From the NCBI GenBank assembly GCA_902797455.1, contig CADBTE010000024.1:1-9798 (forward strand): a DNA stretch of 9,798 nt, written 5' to 3'. The notes below the pieces were generated by a model that was not told where the DNA came from, made no database searches, and worked only from the letters and a program-made list of their open reading frames with translations. The position numbers and the translations under genes were made by a program. The stretch comes from an uncultured Planctomycetota bacterium. GTDB taxonomy: Bacteria > Planctomycetota > Planctomycetia > Pirellulales > Thermoguttaceae. Shown here in pieces: positions 9,194 to 9,798 of the stretch. Position 1 is the first letter of the stretch; every line of letters starts with the position of its first letter.

Positions 9194-9798
9194 ATGCCGA
9201 CGGTTTTCGCGATTGCGTGTCATCCGGACGATATCGAGTTCACGATGGCCGGAACGATGCTGCTGATGAAGCAGCGGGGATGCGACCTGCACTACATGAC
9301 GATCGCCAACGGCTCGTGGGGAACCGCGACCATGCGCCGCGACGAAATCATCGCCGCGCGCCGCGGCGAGGCGGCCGCGGCCGCGGCGCTGATGGGAGCG
9401 ACCTTCCACGAGCCGCTGGTCGACGACCTGGAGGTCTTCTACGAGAGAAAGACCCTGCTGCGGCTCATCGCCGCAGTCCGCGAGGTGAAGCCGGATATCG
9501 TCCTGCTTCAGTCGCCGGTCGACTATATGGAGGATCATCAAAACGCGGTCCGGCTCGGGGTGACGGCGGTCTTCTGCCGGGGAATGGTCAACGCCCCGTG
9601 CGAGCCGCCAACCGAGCCGACCTTCCAGGACGTGACGATCTACCACGCCCTGCCGCACGGCACCCGCGACCCGATGCGCCGGGTCGTCCGCGCCGAGCGG
9701 TACGTCGATATCGGGCCGGTGATGGCGAAGAAGCGGGAGCTCTTGGCCTGCCATAAAAGCCAGAAAGAGTGGCTCGACGTGTCGCAGGGGTACGATTC
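9194..9798 (+). CDS. PIG-L/LmbE-type zinc N-deacetylase (5' part, runs past the window edge)
   Basis: The frame is open from ATG 9194 to the window end, giving 201 complete codons. The N-terminus has the family motif CHPDDIE (9-15), in which His10 and Asp13 correspond to zinc ligands and Asp12 to the general base of MshB-type enzymes. The segment SPVDYMEDHQNA (107-118) supplies the third ligand, His115. Members remove acetyl groups from N-acetylglucosamine-containing substrates such as GlcNAc-PI, GlcNAc-inositol or mycothiol precursors. No signal peptide is visible, so the protein is probably cytoplasmic. The start is supported by GAGGAG (9183-9188) five bases upstream and by the motif lying at the usual distance from the N-terminus. 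Its divergent NagB-like neighbour suggests amino-sugar catabolism. The C-terminus is missing here, but typical members of roughly 220-300 residues suggest most of the catalytic domain is visible. Confidence 0.9.
   Translation, partial: MPTVFAIACHPDDIEFTMAGTMLLMKQRGCDLHYMTIANGSWGTATMRRDEIIAARRGEAAAAAALMGATFHEPLVDDLEVFYERKTLLRLIAAVREVKPDIVLLQSPVDYMEDHQNAVRLGVTAVFCRGMVNAPCEPPTEPTFQDVTIYHALPHGTRDPMRRVVRAERYVDIGPVMAKKRELLACHKSQKEWLDVSQGYD

Noticed and set aside
9217..9756. 179-codon + strand open frame near the right edge
   Set aside because: It is out of frame with the PIG-L gene starting at 9194, which has the CHPDDIE motif and a good ribosome-binding site. The shadow is rich in R, G, P and A.

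Overview
The window is GC-rich bacterial chromosome carrying six protein-coding regions, two of them cut by the window edges. The organism is probably a member of the PVC group (Planctomycetota, Lentisphaerota or Kiritimatiellota). This rests on family impressions: a SecA far longer than usual with an inserted beta-rich segment in its second motor domain, a secreted Fn3-like plus tyrosine-phosphatase protein, and an atypical NagB-like protein beside a PIG-L deacetylase. A database search would be needed to confirm it.

Layout: (1) 1-186, the 3' end of an unidentified + strand gene. (2) 227-257, a bidirectional terminator shared with the convergent secA. (3) 286-4071, secA on the - strand, 1261 residues, complete, with motor motifs and a C-terminal zinc motif. 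(4) 4072-4370, a divergent intergenic region with an extended -10 promoter candidate for secA. (5) 4371-6536, a secreted protein made of two tandem copies of an Fn3-like domain plus a tyrosine/lipid phosphatase domain, both with intact CX5R loops. (6) 6574-6655, a promoter, a perfect 19-bp inverted repeat and a strong Shine-Dalgarno packed together ahead of (7) 6653-7906, an AAA ATPase with a DUF4143-type C-terminus. (8) 7964-7997, a bidirectional terminator. (9) 8038-8967, a NagB-like sugar-phosphate isomerase/deaminase on the - strand, divergent from (10) 9194 to the window end, a PIG-L/LmbE-type deacetylase on the + strand.

The most coherent functional unit is the divergent NagB-like/PIG-L pair. 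A deacetylase and a deaminase/isomerase fit successive steps of N-acetyl amino sugar breakdown, although the NagB-like protein has altered residues at positions that are catalytic or phosphate-binding in E. coli NagB. SecA would serve export of the phosphatase only in the general sense that the phosphatase carries a Sec-type signal peptide. The phosphatase and the ATPase have no evident link to their neighbours.

Each complete gene has a long open frame on the opposite strand, exactly in codon register. This reflects avoidance of TTA, CTA and TCA codons rather than overlapping genes.
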